A DNA stretch of 38,437 nucleotides from an uncultured Maribacter sp. (lineage in GTDB: Bacteria > Bacteroidota > Bacteroidia > Flavobacteriales > Flavobacteriaceae): assembly GCA_937125035.1 (NCBI GenBank), contig CAKZLG010000294.1:1-38437 (forward strand). Direction: 5' to 3'. Position 1 is the stretch's first letter; every line of letters starts with the position of its first letter. The translations under genes were made by a program, and so were the position numbers. Shown here one piece after another: positions 1 to 9,560 of this stretch. The notes beneath the pieces were generated by a model. It was not told where the DNA came from. It did no database searches and saw only the letters and a program-made list of their open reading frames with translations.

Positions 1-2
1 GC

Positions 3-1196
3 ACCTTCAAGTACTTCAGCCATCTCTATTTTTGGAAGGGCAGTGACCCCCAATTAAAGCCCATTGTACTCATGGGCCATTTGGATGTGGTTCCCGTTAT
101 TGAGAAAAACCTACCAGAATGGCGACAACCTCCATTCAGCGGCAACATTGTAAACGACACCGTTTGGGGACGTGGTGCCATAGATGATAAGGTGGGCGTG
201 ATCAGTATCCATGAAGCGGTGGAATATTTGCTGCGCGAAGGCCATGCCCCGGAACGGAGTTTTTACCTGGCCTTTGGACATGATGAGGAGATTGGCGGGC
301 CCTTGGGGGCCACGGCTATCGCGAAGCATTTGGCAGATCAAGGGGTGGAGGCCGAATTTGTATTGGATGAGGGAGGTGTCATCGCTGAGGGACTGGTACC
401 TGCAGTCACACAGCCCGTGGCCCTGATCGGGACCGCGGAGAAAGGCTATCTGAGTTTACAATTGGAAGTAAAGATCGAAGGCGGCCACTCTTCCATGCCC
501 GATAAGGAAACCGCCATAGATGTTATGGCCAGTGCCATTGCCAATCTCAAAAAAAATCCCCTGCCAGCAAAGATCACTGTGCCCTTGCACGGCTTTATGG
601 ATTATTTGGGTCCGGAGATGCCCTTCGTCAATAAAATGGCCTTTGCCAATAGAGGTTTTTTGGAACCCATGATTTTGAGCCAATATGAACAGAGTCCGTC
701 TGGCAATGCCCTGATCAGGACCACCACATCGCCCACCATTTTCAATAGTGGGGTTAAGGACAATATCATACCCCAACGGGCCTACGCCACAGTCAATTTT
801 AGGATCCTCCCCGAGACCACCATCGCAGAAGTGGTGGCGCATGTACGGAAGACCATAGATGACGAGAGGATCACCATTGTTAAAGGGAGTACAGAGGCGG
901 AGGCTTCGCCCTTGTCCAACACTACCTCCCCAGGGTTCATCAACCTCCACAAAACCATAAAGCAATTATTTCCAGAAGTAGTGGTCTCTCCAAACCTAGT
1001 GGTCGGGGCAACGGATTCCAGACATTTCAGGGCAATTTCCAACAATACCTATCGCTTTTCACCCATCCGGCTGAATAATGAAACCAAGAAATCCTTTCAT
1101 GGCCTTAATGAAAGGCTTGCCGTGACGGATTTTGAGAATGCCATTGGTTTTTATGTGCAATTGATTAAAAATTCAGGGGCCAATGGCCCACAATAA
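3..1196 (+). CDS. M20 family metallopeptidase (5' truncated by window edge)
   Basis: Frame is open from base 3 (TFKYFSHLYFWKGSDPQLKPIVLMGHLDVVPV...), upstream of the listed ATG at 72. M20 motifs: MGHLDVVPV, GRGAIDDKVG, GHDEEIGG, EGGHSSMP. Confidence 0.92.
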   Translation, partial: TFKYFSHLYFWKGSDPQLKPIVLMGHLDVVPVIEKNLPEWRQPPFSGNIVNDTVWGRGAIDDKVGVISIHEAVEYLLREGHAPERSFYLAFGHDEEIGGPLGATAIAKHLADQGVEAEFVLDEGGVIAEGLVPAVTQPVALIGTAEKGYLSLQLEVKIEGGHSSMPDKETAIDVMASAIANLKKNPLPAKITVPLHGFMDYLGPEMPFVNKMAFANRGFLEPMILSQYEQSPSGNALIRTTTSPTIFNSGVKDNIIPQRAYATVNFRILPETTIAEVVAHVRKTIDDERITIVKGSTEAEASPLSNTTSPGFINLHKTIKQLFPEVVVSPNLVVGATDSRHFRAISNNTYRFSPIRLNNETKKSFHGLNERLAVTDFENAIGFYVQLIKNSGANGPQ

Positions 1197-1204
1197 GTAT
1201 CATT

Positions 1205-1663
1205 ATGAATGAAATCTTAGCATTTTTCAAATCAATGGTGGGCCGGGATTCCAAAACCTCCATCTCCCCCTTGATGCAATGGATGAACCCTACCCTCTTG
1301 CATGCCGAGGAGGGCCAATTGGAATATAGGCACGTAGTACGCCCAGAAATGACCAACCCCATGAACATTTTGCATGGTGGCATTACCGCCGCCATTATTG
1401 ATGATGCCATAGGGGCCGCTGTCTATTCCCTGGACAATTCGTACATGTATACTACCGTAAACCTCACAGTAGATTATTTTGCCCCGGCCAAAGTAGGGGA
1501 TGAACTGATTGCGGCCACCCAAATCATTAAAAAAGGAAGCCAGATCATAAATGCCTCTTGCACCGTCTGGAACGAGAATAAGACCAGAATGATCGCCAAA
1601 GGGCAATCCAACTTGATCCGTACGAACATCGGCCTCAAAGAAGAAAATAAAACGAAACAATAA
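1205..1663 (+). CDS. PaaI-like hotdog-fold thioesterase
   Basis: MNILHGGITAAIIDDAIGAAVYS and TVNLTVDYFAPAKVGDELIA are typical of the PaaI/YdiI hotdog thioesterase family. Starts 8 nt after the M20 gene. Confidence 0.85.
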   Translation: MNEILAFFKSMVGRDSKTSISPLMQWMNPTLLHAEEGQLEYRHVVRPEMTNPMNILHGGITAAIIDDAIGAAVYSLDNSYMYTTVNLTVDYFAPAKVGDELIAATQIIKKGSQIINASCTVWNENKTRMIAKGQSNLIRTNIGLKEENKTKQ

Positions 1664-1681
1664 ACCAAACCCAGATTACAA

Positions 1682-3877
1682 ATGAAAAAGCTCATCGTAT
1701 CCTGTTCCCTGCTCTTTTTGAGCCTTACAGCGCATGGCCAAGAATCCATTTTAGGCTTTACTCCTGAAAGTGCGGCAAAACAAACACAATTGGAAGCTGA
1801 ATTTGAAAAGAAACTGAACGCCGCCAATTTGGATGAATGGATGCAGAGAATGGCGGCCGAGCCCCATTGGGTGGGCACCGCCTACGGCTCCGAACTCGCC
1901 CAATGGATGCAAAAGAAATTCAATTCCTGGGGCTACGATGCCCAAATAGCCACCTATGACATCCTTTTTCCCTATCCTTTGGAAAGGGTATTGGAAATGA
2001 CAGGGCCCAAGCCCTATAGGGCAAAACTGACCGCCGTACCTGTTGCAGGGGATCCTTTCACTGCCCAAGGCGATGCCCTGCTGCCCAGTTACAACGCCTT
2101 TTCAACAGATGGGGATGTAGAAGCGGAACTGGTGTTCGTAAATTACGGCATACCCAAGGATTATGAAGCCTTGGAAAAATTGGGCATCAGTGTGGAAGGA
2201 AAAATCGTGATTGCCAAATACCAAGGCTCTTGGCGTGGTATAAAGCCCAAATTGGCGGCAGAAAAGGGGGCCATAGGATGTATCATCTATTCAGACCCAC
2301 AAGATGACGGTTATGGTCGGGGGGATGTCTATCCCAAGGGCGCGTTCAAAAACAGTACCGGAGTACAAAGGGGTTCTGTAATGGATATGCCCACCTATCC
2401 TGGCGATGTGCTGACGCCGGGGGTTGGTGCTACCAAAAATGCAGCACGTTTAGATCGTAAAGACGCCCCTACCATCACCAAAATACCCGTTTTGCCCATT
2501 TCCTATGAAGACGCATTGCCGTTATTGGAAGCGCTGGAAGGCCCAGTGGCTCCGGATAATTGGAAAGGCGGCTTGCCCATTACCTACCATATAGGTCCTG
2601 GCCCTGCAAGAGTGCACCTGAAATTGAAGTTTGATTGGAAACTGGTACCTGCACACAATGTCATTGCCACTTTAAAAGGGTCTGAATTACCGGATCAATG
2701 GGTAATGCGGGGCAACCACCACGATGCTTGGGTGCATGGTGCCAATGACCCCGTCAGCGGCATGGTGGCCCTAATGGAGGAAGCACGCGCCGTGGGCGAA
2801 CTGGCAAAGAAAGGACAACGCCCCAAACGCACATTGGTCTATTGCGGATGGGATGCGGAAGAGCCCGGCCTTATTGGCTCAACAGAGTGGGTAGAGGACC
2901 ATAAGAAAGAACTTCAGGAAAAGGTAGTGGCCTATATCAATACAGATGGTAACGGACGGGGCTTTTTAGGGGTAGGGGGATCGCACAGTTTGCAGACCAT
3001 GGTCAGTGAGGTGGCCGGTGCCGTGACCGACCCACAGCGTGGTGTGTCCGTAAAGGAAAGGCGCAGGGCAAGGGACATCATCAATGGGGGCAATGGCCAA
3101 TTTGAGCTATATGCCCTAGGTTCTGGATCGGACTATACGCCCTTTATACAACATGCCGGTATTGCCTCCTTAAATTTGGGATTTGGCGGGGAAAATGCCG
3201 GAGGGGAATACCACACCATCTATGATACCTATCCGCATTACAAACGCTTTAAGGATCCTGAATTTGCCTATGGGGTGGCCTTGGCCAATACCGCCGGCCG
3301 CATTACCCTACGCTTGGCCAATGCGGATGTCCTGCCATTTGATTTTACACAATGGCACCAGACCGTATCCGGATATTTGGAGGAGATCATGACGCTGACC
3401 ACCACCATGCGTTCAACCGTTGAAAAACACAACCAATGGGTGGAAAAAAACTTTTACGAACTGGCTGCGGATCCAAAGGAACCGTTTAAAAAACCTGCTA
3501 AGGAACCTGCTGTTCCTTATCTGGACTTTACCCCACTACAAAACGCCATGGCCCAACTGGAAGCGACCATAAAAACCTTTTCCGATATGGACAAGACAAC
3601 GTGGTCCAAAGAGCAGCGGGCAGCATTGAACGCACATCTTATAAAGGCAGAACAGGTCCTTACCAATGAAAACGGGTTGCCCAGAAGGTCATGGTACAAA
3701 CATCAGATCTATGCCCCAGGGTTTTATACAGGGTATGGGGTAAAGACCCTTCCTGGGGTTAGGGAAGCCGTGGAGCAGAAGAACTGGAAAGAGGCGCAGG
3801 AACAAATTGCCGTACTTGAAAATACCTTATTGGATTTAAATGTGTATCTTAAGAAAGGGATAACTTTTAGCAATTGA
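1682..3877 (+). CDS. Secreted M28 family peptidase, glutamate carboxypeptidase II / transferrin-receptor-like architecture
   Basis: Signal peptide MKKLIVSCSLLFLSLTAHGQ; PA-domain-like region; zinc-peptidase motifs GNHHDAWVHGANDPVSG and CGWDAEEPGLIGSTEW; C-terminal TfR-dimer-like region. Confidence 0.9.
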   Translation: MKKLIVSCSLLFLSLTAHGQESILGFTPESAAKQTQLEAEFEKKLNAANLDEWMQRMAAEPHWVGTAYGSELAQWMQKKFNSWGYDAQIATYDILFPYPLERVLEMTGPKPYRAKLTAVPVAGDPFTAQGDALLPSYNAFSTDGDVEAELVFVNYGIPKDYEALEKLGISVEGKIVIAKYQGSWRGIKPKLAAEKGAIGCIIYSDPQDDGYGRGDVYPKGAFKNSTGVQRGSVMDMPTYPGDVLTPGVGATKNAARLDRKDAPTITKIPVLPISYEDALPLLEALEGPVAPDNWKGGLPITYHIGPGPARVHLKLKFDWKLVPAHNVIATLKGSELPDQWVMRGNHHDAWVHGANDPVSGMVALMEEARAVGELAKKGQRPKRTLVYCGWDAEEPGLIGSTEWVEDHKKELQEKVVAYINTDGNGRGFLGVGGSHSLQTMVSEVAGAVTDPQRGVSVKERRRARDIINGGNGQFELYALGSGSDYTPFIQHAGIASLNLGFGGENAGGEYHTIYDTYPHYKRFKDPEFAYGVALANTAGRITLRLANADVLPFDFTQWHQTVSGYLEEIMTLTTTMRSTVEKHNQWVEKNFYELAADPKEPFKKPAKEPAVPYLDFTPLQNAMAQLEATIKTFSDMDKTTWSKEQRAALNAHLIKAEQVLTNENGLPRRSWYKHQIYAPGFYTGYGVKTLPGVREAVEQKNWKEAQEQIAVLENTLLDLNVYLKKGITFSN

Positions 3878-3879
3878 AT

Positions 3880-4107
3880 ATGGAATCTGATTATTATAAA
3901 GTTTTTACGGGAAATGGCATGATGGGCAAATGGATTGCCAGTGAACTGGAATCCGTGGGCATATCCCCAATCCTTAAGAACGAAGGGGAATCTGCCCGCT
4001 TGGCAGGTTTTGGCATCTTGGATAACCAAAGCGTGGAGCTCTACGTACACAAGGAGGAAAGGCAAAAGGCCCTGGCCATAGTTCAGGACCTATCCAAAGA
4101 ACAATAA
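3880..4107 (+). CDS. DUF2007-like putative signal-transducing protein
   Basis: Small ORF MESDYYKVFTGNGMMGKWIASELESVGISPILKNEGES...; resembles DUF2007 proteins. The track start at 3874 is TTG overlapping the M28 stop; ATG at 3880 is more likely. Confidence 0.7.
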   Translation: MESDYYKVFTGNGMMGKWIASELESVGISPILKNEGESARLAGFGILDNQSVELYVHKEERQKALAIVQDLSKEQ

Positions 4108-4167
4108 AAATTGCATTTCACAAATGTGAACTGCCTTGGAGTCATGGCCAAGCGCGCCATATAGACC

Positions 4168-5112
4168 TTACCTTTTGGGGAGCATCGGTGTGATTTCTAT
4201 GGAACGGAATTCCACGGCACCATGATCGCCCTGTATCATGATCGGGCCGGGTTCCGACTCATGGTTGTCCAGTGCACCGCCGGTCATCCCCAGTATGTTC
4301 TGCTCATTGATGATGGTCTCTCCATTGGCCACTACGGTAACGCGCCTGCCAATCAGGGCAATATCAAACGTTTGCCATTCATTGGCCTTTTTGGCCACCA
4401 TTTCGTTGGGTGAGAGCAGGCCGTAAATGCCGCCGAAAAGGAGAGAAGACGGTTCCAGGCCGGCATTATCGGCAATCTGCACTTCATAGCGGCCCCGTAA
4501 ATAAAGGCCACTATTGGACCCCTCTGGATAACGGAACTCCACATGCAATTTAAAATCCGTGAACTTTTCTTCAGATACCAGATTGGCACCACTCTTATCG
4601 CTTACCAAGATGCCGTCCTTTACTTGCCATTGATTTTCGCCCATAGCCTTCCAACCTTCCAGATTTTTACCGTTAAAGAGCTTTTTGGTCTTTCCCCAAC
4701 TGGGGTTATCGATATAGGGAAGCGTAGGTGTCCTCTCCCCAGACCAGGTATAGGTATTACCATCCACATAGACCATGGTGCCTTCCAAACGAGCACCATT
4801 TAAGGCAGCTTCAAACTCCATGTTGGCGGCCCCTGGCTCCCATTGCGGGGGAATGGAGAAATAGAACTTCCCACCTAACTTTCTTACCTCGGCTATGGGC
4901 CTAGCGCTGCCAAAGGCATACGTGAACCTCCCTATGAGGGTGGAAGTTCCTGAATGACTGATCTCCAACCAGGCCGGCAGGTCCTTCCCCTCTTGCGAAA
5001 TGGTCAAGTTCCAACGACCCTCTAAGGGATCCTGGCTTTGGGCATATACGCCCATTAGGGCGGTAAGGAAAAGGCAGAACAAACAGCCAAGGGTTGTTTT
5101 GTTGATTTTCAT
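4168..5112 (-). CDS. Secreted DUF1080 (3-keto-disaccharide hydrolase-like) protein with an N-terminal beta-rich domain
   Basis: Signal peptide, then KLFNGKNLEGWKAMGENQWQVKDGILVS...FKLHVEFRYPEGSNSGLYLRGRYEVQI, a hallmark of DUF1080. The N-terminal ~110 aa form an extra lipocalin-like or beta-rich region. Confidence 0.87.
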   Translation of the reverse strand: MKINKTTLGCLFCLFLTALMGVYAQSQDPLEGRWNLTISQEGKDLPAWLEISHSGTSTLIGRFTYAFGSARPIAEVRKLGGKFYFSIPPQWEPGAANMEFEAALNGARLEGTMVYVDGNTYTWSGERTPTLPYIDNPSWGKTKKLFNGKNLEGWKAMGENQWQVKDGILVSDKSGANLVSEEKFTDFKLHVEFRYPEGSNSGLYLRGRYEVQIADNAGLEPSSLLFGGIYGLLSPNEMVAKKANEWQTFDIALIGRRVTVVANGETIINEQNILGMTGGALDNHESEPGPIMIQGDHGAVEFRSIEITPMLPKR

Positions 5113-5128
5113 GTTTTATGATTTTTTT

Positions 5129-5136
5129 CAAATATA
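5129..5136 (-). promoter_or_regulatory. Possible Bacteroidota -7 box (TATATTTG) for the DUF1080 gene
   Basis: On the minus strand TATATTTG matches TAnnTTTG about 17 nt upstream of the ATG. No well-spaced -33 TTG was found. Confidence 0.3.
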
Positions 5137-5204
5137 CCACAACTTGTTTAAGATTCTAAAACCAAAATAATGCCTATTTTTAACAAAAAAAATTGATTTA
5201 GCCT

Positions 5205-8200
5205 ATGTACACTTCAACGTTTTTCAAAAAACTGATGATTCTTATCGGTGTAGCATCCGTAACGGCATGCCAACAGAAAAAACCCATGGAAACGCCAGTG
5301 GTCATCTATGAGGATTCCACCAAAGTGGGAGCCAATGTGGACCTTATCATGAAGAGCATTACCACCCAAGTGGCGGACGGATTGGAATTGAGCCTTTGGG
5401 CCACCGACTCCCTTGCACCGGATCCCATTGCCATGGACATAGACAATGCCGGCAATGTCTACGTTACCCGGGGCAACCGAAATAAAAATTCTGAATTTGA
5501 CATTAGGGGGCACAGGGATTGGATGACCCCATCCATTGCCATGCAGACCGTGGAGGACCGTCGCCAGTTTCTCAGGGAAACCTTTGCCACGGAACTCAGC
5601 GACCAAAATACGTGGCTAGAGGACCTCAATAATGATTCCATCCATGACTGGCGCGACCTTACTGTAGAAACTGACGAAGTTTGGAAATTGGAGGATACGG
5701 ACAAGGATGGTATGGCAGACAAATCTACCTTGATACTAAAAGACTTCAATGATGAGGTCAATGATGTGGCCGGTGCCCTTTTGGTACGAGACAATGACGT
5801 TTTTGTGGGTATTGCCCCGGACATGTATCGTTTGGAGGATACCAATGGGGATGAAATCTTAGACGAAAAAACGAGTATTGCCACTGGATTCCAAGTGCAT
5901 ATAGGATTTGGGGGGCATGGCATGTCCGGTGCCATAGAGGGTCCCGATGGGAAAATTTATTGGGGCATAGGTGATATTGGGGCCAATATCACCACGGTAG
6001 ATGGTGTAAACCACAAATACCCCAATCAGGGGGTCATTGTGAGAAGCAACCCAGATGGCAGCGATTTTGAGATTTTTGCACATGGCCTGCGCAATACCCA
6101 CGAATTTGTCTTTGATGCCTATGGCAATATCATTTCATCGGATAATGATGGTGATCACCAAGGAGAGAGTGAGCGCCTGGTGCACATTGTGGAAGGCTCT
6201 GATGCGGGATGGCGCGCCAATTGGCAATATGGGAAATATACCGATCCGGAGAACAACGGCTACAATGTCTGGATGGATGAAAAATTGTTCGTTCCCCGTT
6301 GGGAGGGACAAGCGGCCTATATCATACCCCCAATTCAAAATTTCCATAACGGACCCACAGGAATGGTCTATAATCCAGGAACCGCATTGGGCTCCAAATG
6401 GACGGATCGTTTCTTTCTTGTTGAATTTGTGGGAGAACCAAGTCGATCTCACATCTGGTCCTTTGACCTAAAACCGAAAGGGGCCAGTTTTGAGTTGGAT
6501 ACGGATATAGATGTGCTCAGCGGTATTCTGCCCACGGGGTTGGAATTTGGTCCGGACGGAGCCCTTTATGCAGCCGACTGGATCACCGGTTGGGGCACAA
6601 AAGACTACGGACGCATTTGGAAATTGGACGTGACAGCAACAGAAAATGACTTGGCCGAGGCCCGTAAGACCACTGAAAAGCTGATGACCCACAACTATGA
6701 AGATGATGATACGGACAATTTGGTGGCCTTGCTGAGCTATCCGGACATGCGCATACGACAAAAGGCGCAATTTGCCTTGGCAAAGCGATCATTTTGGGGC
6801 TTTAGGGCCTTAAAAGAGGTCATAAAAGACAATGAAAACCAGTTGGCCAGAATCCATGCCATCTGGGGCATTGGTCAAATGGCCGGAACAAACGTGGACA
6901 AGGCAGAGCCTTTAATGGATTTACTTACTGATGAGGATGAGGAGATCATTGCCCAGGCCGCAAAGATATTGGGTGATGTGAAATATGAGGAGGCAGCGCC
7001 AAAACTGGAGCCTTTGTTGGAACACCCCAATCCTAGGGTGGTTTTCTATGCTGCCCAGGCCCTGGGAAGGCTTCAATATAAAAATGCCACAGATGCGCTT
7101 TTGGATATGATTGCCCGGAATGCGGATGACGATCATTACTTAAGGCATGCCGGCGTTTTGGCGCTCTCCAGAATGGGCGACCCTGAACCCGCACTGCAGT
7201 TGGTGAACAGTGAGAACAAGAGCCTTCGTTTAGCGGCCGTGCTCATACTTCGCAAATTACAAGACCCACGAATAGCCCAATTTTTATCGGATGAGGATGA
7301 GTATATCGTAACCGAGACCGCCAGGGCCATCAACGATGATTGGTCTATTGAAGCGGCGCTGCCCGCACTTGCAGCTACCTTGAACGAAGAGCACTTTACA
7401 TCAGAACCCCTACTGCGAAGAGCCATCAATGCAGCCCTGCGTGTGGGTGGCGAAAAGGAATTGGAATTTTTGATCGGCTTTGCAAAACGCAACCAAGTCT
7501 CCAATATATTGCGAGGTGAAGCATTGGCCGCCTTGGGCACTTGGAGCAACCCATCCGTATTGGACCGTGTTGATGGCCGCTACCGGGGTGAAGTTACCCG
7601 CGACATCAATATCCTGAAAGATAAAATGGAAAAGGACATCCCCCTCTTTTTGGAAAGCAAGGAACCCCAAATTTTGGCCGGTATTGCGAAAGCGGTAGGC
7701 ACCTTAGGTTTGACCGACTATAGTGCCGCACTTTTCGACCTGTACAAAAAGGAGCCTGCACCAGAGGTGCGCAGCGCTGTTTTAAATGCCTTAGGGCAGT
7801 TGAATTTTGAGGATATGGAGGGCGCCATGGCCTTGGGCATGAAAGATGACGATGAAGGTGTGCGCCGATCGGCCGTGCGTTTATTGACGGCCCTTGACCT
7901 GCCCAAAGAAAAACTACCGGCCATAGTGGGTCCTATTTTTGACAAGGGCAGTAACGGAGAGCAGCAGGAAATGTTGAACGTTCTAGGCGATTTGGATCCC
8001 GAAAAGAGCCATTCCATTTTGGCCAGCCTTTTGGACAAAGCCACCAATAACCAAATAGACCAAGGGGTCATGTTAGACCTTATGGAAGCGGTACAAACTA
8101 CCGATAATTCCGATTTAATAGCACAATTGGATGGCTTGAAAAAAGCAGGGTATACCACGGACTCCTATTTGGAAACCCTGTATGGAGGCAGCTGGTGGAG

Positions 8201-8612
8201 CGGCCGGGGCGTATTTGGAAACAATCCCACGGCACAATGCGTAAGATGCCACGCCGTAAACGGCGCAGGTGGGGAAGTAGGTCCTGCGCTTGATAATATT
8301 GCCAATATCCTTACCCGAGAGCAGCTCTTGGAATCCTTGATCGAACCCAGTGCGCGCCTGGCCCCAGGGTATGGCACGGTGACCTTGACCCTTACTGATG
8401 GCCAAGAGGTACGCGGGGTGCTCATGGAGGAAAATGGGAAAGAAATTGTATTACGCACCAACGAAGCAGAACCTTTAAAGGTGCCCCAGAGCCGCATTAA
8501 GCACCGGGAAAATTCGGTTTCCGCCATGCCGGCCATGGGCCGTATGATCAGCAGAAGGGAACTAAGGGACCTCATGGAATATTTGGGCAGTTTAAAAAAT
8601 GATGAAGCCTAA
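5205..8612 (+). CDS. PVC-type heme-binding lipoprotein: membrane-bound-dehydrogenase-like N-domain, HEAT repeats, C-terminal single CxxCH cytochrome domain
   Basis: Lipobox SVTACQQ; propeller-like segments (GHGMSGAIEGPDGKIYWGIGDIGANI; LPTGLEFGPDGALYAADWITGWG); repeated HEAT helices ~aa 500-960; NPTAQCVRCHAVNGAGGEVGPALDNI heme motif. Confidence 0.9.
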   Translation: MYTSTFFKKLMILIGVASVTACQQKKPMETPVVIYEDSTKVGANVDLIMKSITTQVADGLELSLWATDSLAPDPIAMDIDNAGNVYVTRGNRNKNSEFDIRGHRDWMTPSIAMQTVEDRRQFLRETFATELSDQNTWLEDLNNDSIHDWRDLTVETDEVWKLEDTDKDGMADKSTLILKDFNDEVNDVAGALLVRDNDVFVGIAPDMYRLEDTNGDEILDEKTSIATGFQVHIGFGGHGMSGAIEGPDGKIYWGIGDIGANITTVDGVNHKYPNQGVIVRSNPDGSDFEIFAHGLRNTHEFVFDAYGNIISSDNDGDHQGESERLVHIVEGSDAGWRANWQYGKYTDPENNGYNVWMDEKLFVPRWEGQAAYIIPPIQNFHNGPTGMVYNPGTALGSKWTDRFFLVEFVGEPSRSHIWSFDLKPKGASFELDTDIDVLSGILPTGLEFGPDGALYAADWITGWGTKDYGRIWKLDVTATENDLAEARKTTEKLMTHNYEDDDTDNLVALLSYPDMRIRQKAQFALAKRSFWGFRALKEVIKDNENQLARIHAIWGIGQMAGTNVDKAEPLMDLLTDEDEEIIAQAAKILGDVKYEEAAPKLEPLLEHPNPRVVFYAAQALGRLQYKNATDALLDMIARNADDDHYLRHAGVLALSRMGDPEPALQLVNSENKSLRLAAVLILRKLQDPRIAQFLSDEDEYIVTETARAINDDWSIEAALPALAATLNEEHFTSEPLLRRAINAALRVGGEKELEFLIGFAKRNQVSNILRGEALAALGTWSNPSVLDRVDGRYRGEVTRDINILKDKMEKDIPLFLESKEPQILAGIAKAVGTLGLTDYSAALFDLYKKEPAPEVRSAVLNALGQLNFEDMEGAMALGMKDDDEGVRRSAVRLLTALDLPKEKLPAIVGPIFDKGSNGEQQEMLNVLGDLDPEKSHSILASLLDKATNNQIDQGVMLDLMEAVQTTDNSDLIAQLDGLKKAGYTTDSYLETLYGGSWWSGRGVFGNNPTAQCVRCHAVNGAGGEVGPALDNIANILTREQLLESLIEPSARLAPGYGTVTLTLTDGQEVRGVLMEENGKEIVLRTNEAEPLKVPQSRIKHRENSVSAMPAMGRMISRRELRDLMEYLGSLKNDEA

Positions 8613-9556
8613 TTCCCCCATTTGGCCACCAAGGCTTTGGCCTGGTTGAATTCGGTGACCAGGTCCGCCATAATTTGGCCTGCAGGCCTAATATCATGGA
8701 TGAGGGCGGAGACTTGGCCTATTTCCAATTCCCCCTCTTCCATATCCCCTTCAAACATGCCTTTTTTGGCCCTTGCCCTACCCAAGAGCGCCTTCAATTG
8801 GGCAGGAGAAGCGCCTTGGGCATAGGCTTTTTGTACATCTTCATAAAATTTATTCTTCAATAAGCGCACAGGTGCCAGCTCCTTCAACGTAAGCTGGGTG
8901 GCCCCCTCTTGGGCAGCCACTACCCTATCCTTAAAATGGACATGTGACGAAGCCTCCTCACTGGCCACAAACCTGCTTCCCACCTGCACGGCCTCCGCAC
9001 CCAAGACCATGGCTGCAAGCATGGCCTTACCCGATGCAATGCCACCGGCAGCAATTAAGGGTATATTGATCTTTTCCTTTACAGCAGGGATCAGCACCAT
9101 GGTGGTGGTCTCGTCCCTGCCATTGTGGCCCCCGGCCTCAAAGCCTTCCGCCACAACGGCATCCACCCCAGCCTCTTGGGCCTTCATGGCAAATTTTACG
9201 CTACTTACCACATGCACGGTAACAATTCCGTGTTCTTTTAAGAAAGGGGTCCAGGTCTTAGGGTTACCGGCAGAGGTGAATACGATAGGCACCCGTTCTT
9301 CCCTGATAACGGCCATGTGTTCATCAATATTGGGGTATAATAGGGGTACGTTGACCCCATAAGGCTTCGTGGTGGCCTTTTTACATTTTTGGATATGCTC
9401 CCGCAATACCTCTGGGTACATGGAACCCGCCCCAATAAGGCCCAAACCCCCTGCATTGGAGACTGCGGCGGCCAAGCGCCAACCACTGGCCCAGACCATG
9501 CCCGCTTGGATAATGGGGTATTGTATGTTAAAGAGCAAGGTTACCCTGTTTTCCAT
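8609..9556 (-). CDS. Nitronate monooxygenase / 2-nitropropane dioxygenase family protein
   Basis: YPIIQAGMVWASGWRLAAAVSNAGGLGLIGAG; DAVVAEGFEAGGHNGRDETTTMVLIPAV; IPLIAAGGIASGKAMLAAMVLGAEAVQVGSRFVAS. Confidence 0.9.
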   Translation of the reverse strand: MENRVTLLFNIQYPIIQAGMVWASGWRLAAAVSNAGGLGLIGAGSMYPEVLREHIQKCKKATTKPYGVNVPLLYPNIDEHMAVIREERVPIVFTSAGNPKTWTPFLKEHGIVTVHVVSSVKFAMKAQEAGVDAVVAEGFEAGGHNGRDETTTMVLIPAVKEKINIPLIAAGGIASGKAMLAAMVLGAEAVQVGSRFVASEEASSHVHFKDRVVAAQEGATQLTLKELAPVRLLKNKFYEDVQKAYAQGASPAQLKALLGRARAKKGMFEGDMEEGELEIGQVSALIHDIRPAGQIMADLVTEFNQAKALVAKWGN

Positions 9557-9560
9557 ATAT

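Noticed and set aside
456-965. 169-aa minus ORF antisense to M20 peptidase
   Set aside because: Shadow ORF; no motif support.
4111-4165. Weak inverted repeats (TTCACAaaTGTGAA; CTTGGagtcatggCCAAG) between DUF2007 and DUF1080 genes
   Set aside because: Short stems without a U-run; could be a terminator for convergent genes but not supportable by eye.
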